A DNA stretch of 5,322 nucleotides from Nitrososphaerota archaeon (GTDB taxonomy: Archaea; Thermoproteota; Nitrososphaeria; Nitrososphaerales; JAGGXQ01). Positions 5,171-5,322 of the stretch are shown here, one piece after another; position 1 is the stretch's first letter; each line of letters starts with the position of its first letter. The DNA is taken from positions 1 through 5,322 of the forward strand of contig JAGGXQ010000056.1 of assembly GCA_021162925.1 (NCBI GenBank). Reading direction: 5' to 3'. The notes beneath the pieces were generated by a model. It ran no database searches. It was not told the DNA's origin and saw only the letters and a program-made list of their open reading frames with translations. The position numbers were made by a program, and so were the translations under genes.

Positions 5171-5322
5171 TTGGAGAGGAGCATAGAGGACTACAGATCG
5201 ATCGTCGGGGAAGGAGAGGTCGAAAGCATCCTAGAGCTCGCCGAAAGGGTAAAGGGCGCCAAGGTCATACACGTGAACGCCACCTCCTACGGGGGAGGGG
5301 TTGCCGAGATCCTCAAGAACCT
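5171..5322 (+). CDS. treT: Trehalose glycosyltransferring synthase TreT, N-terminal part (cut by window edge)
   Basis: The 50 readable residues match the start of the archaeal TreT family (GT4): an IEDYRSIVGE segment (residues 5-14), a helical stretch, then VIHVNATSYGGGVAEIL (32-48), where TreT proteins have the near-identical VHVNSTSFGGGVAEIL with the glycine-rich nucleotide-sugar loop. TreT makes trehalose directly from ADP- or UDP-glucose and glucose, without a phosphorylated intermediate. The start is TTG 5171: the TGA of the CBS gene (5162-5164) is in the same frame just two codons earlier, so nothing further upstream is possible, and no other start occurs before the conserved segment. 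No Shine-Dalgarno lies at normal distance; GGAGGTGG at 5140-5147 is 23 nt away, inside the CBS gene. Initiation probably depends on coupling to the CBS gene. The assignment rests on 50 residues, but the motif is distinctive. Confidence 0.85.
   Translation, partial: MERSIEDYRSIVGEGEVESILELAERVKGAKVIHVNATSYGGGVAEILKN

Noticed and set aside
1..5322. CRISPR arrays, insertion sequences, tRNA/rRNA genes, stable hairpin terminators
   Set aside because: No spaced direct repeats, transposase, terminal inverted repeats, tRNA-like fold or hairpin followed by a T-run was found on either strand. The T-rich stretches after genes are short and coincide with TATA boxes.

Overview
The window looks like a stretch of chromosome from a thermophilic archaeon. 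The evidence is archaeal A/T-rich TATA-type boxes in place of bacterial -35/-10 pairs, several starts placed about 25-30 nt after a box (leaderless style), heavy AGG and ATA codon use, very tight gene packing, a small C2H2 zinc-finger protein, and a TreT-type trehalose synthase start. Within the archaea a TACK-group (Crenarchaeota-like) source is my best guess, but the sequence alone does not settle the lineage.

Layout. On the minus strand, reading right to left from about 4.1 kb: a 53-residue C2H2 zinc-finger gene (3934-4095), an MscS-family mechanosensitive channel (3055-3909), a fused trehalose-6-phosphate synthase/phosphatase (792-2999), and a Kef/CPA2-type cation:proton antiporter that runs off the left edge (1-744). 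Each of these four has its own TATA-like box, often touching or overlapping the previous gene's stop codon. On the plus strand, diverging from a roughly 220-bp intergenic region (4096-4315), are a protein with four CBS repeats (4316-5164) and, 6 bp later, the first 50 residues of TreT, the trehalose glycosyltransferring synthase, which runs off the right edge.

How the genes fit together. The block reads as an osmotic/heat-stress island. Two independent routes to trehalose (OtsA-OtsB fusion and TreT) lie on opposite sides of one divergent control region, together with a channel that releases solutes on hypo-osmotic shock and an ion antiporter. The TPS/TPP fusion next to an mscS gene recalls the known Thermoproteus tenax arrangement. 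The less familiar parts are the CBS protein coupled to treT, which could be a nucleotide (energy) sensor for that enzyme, and the tiny zinc-finger gene between the two transcription directions, which is a candidate local regulator. Both roles are inferences from position and domain content. The two short palindromes in the divergent region are candidate operators.
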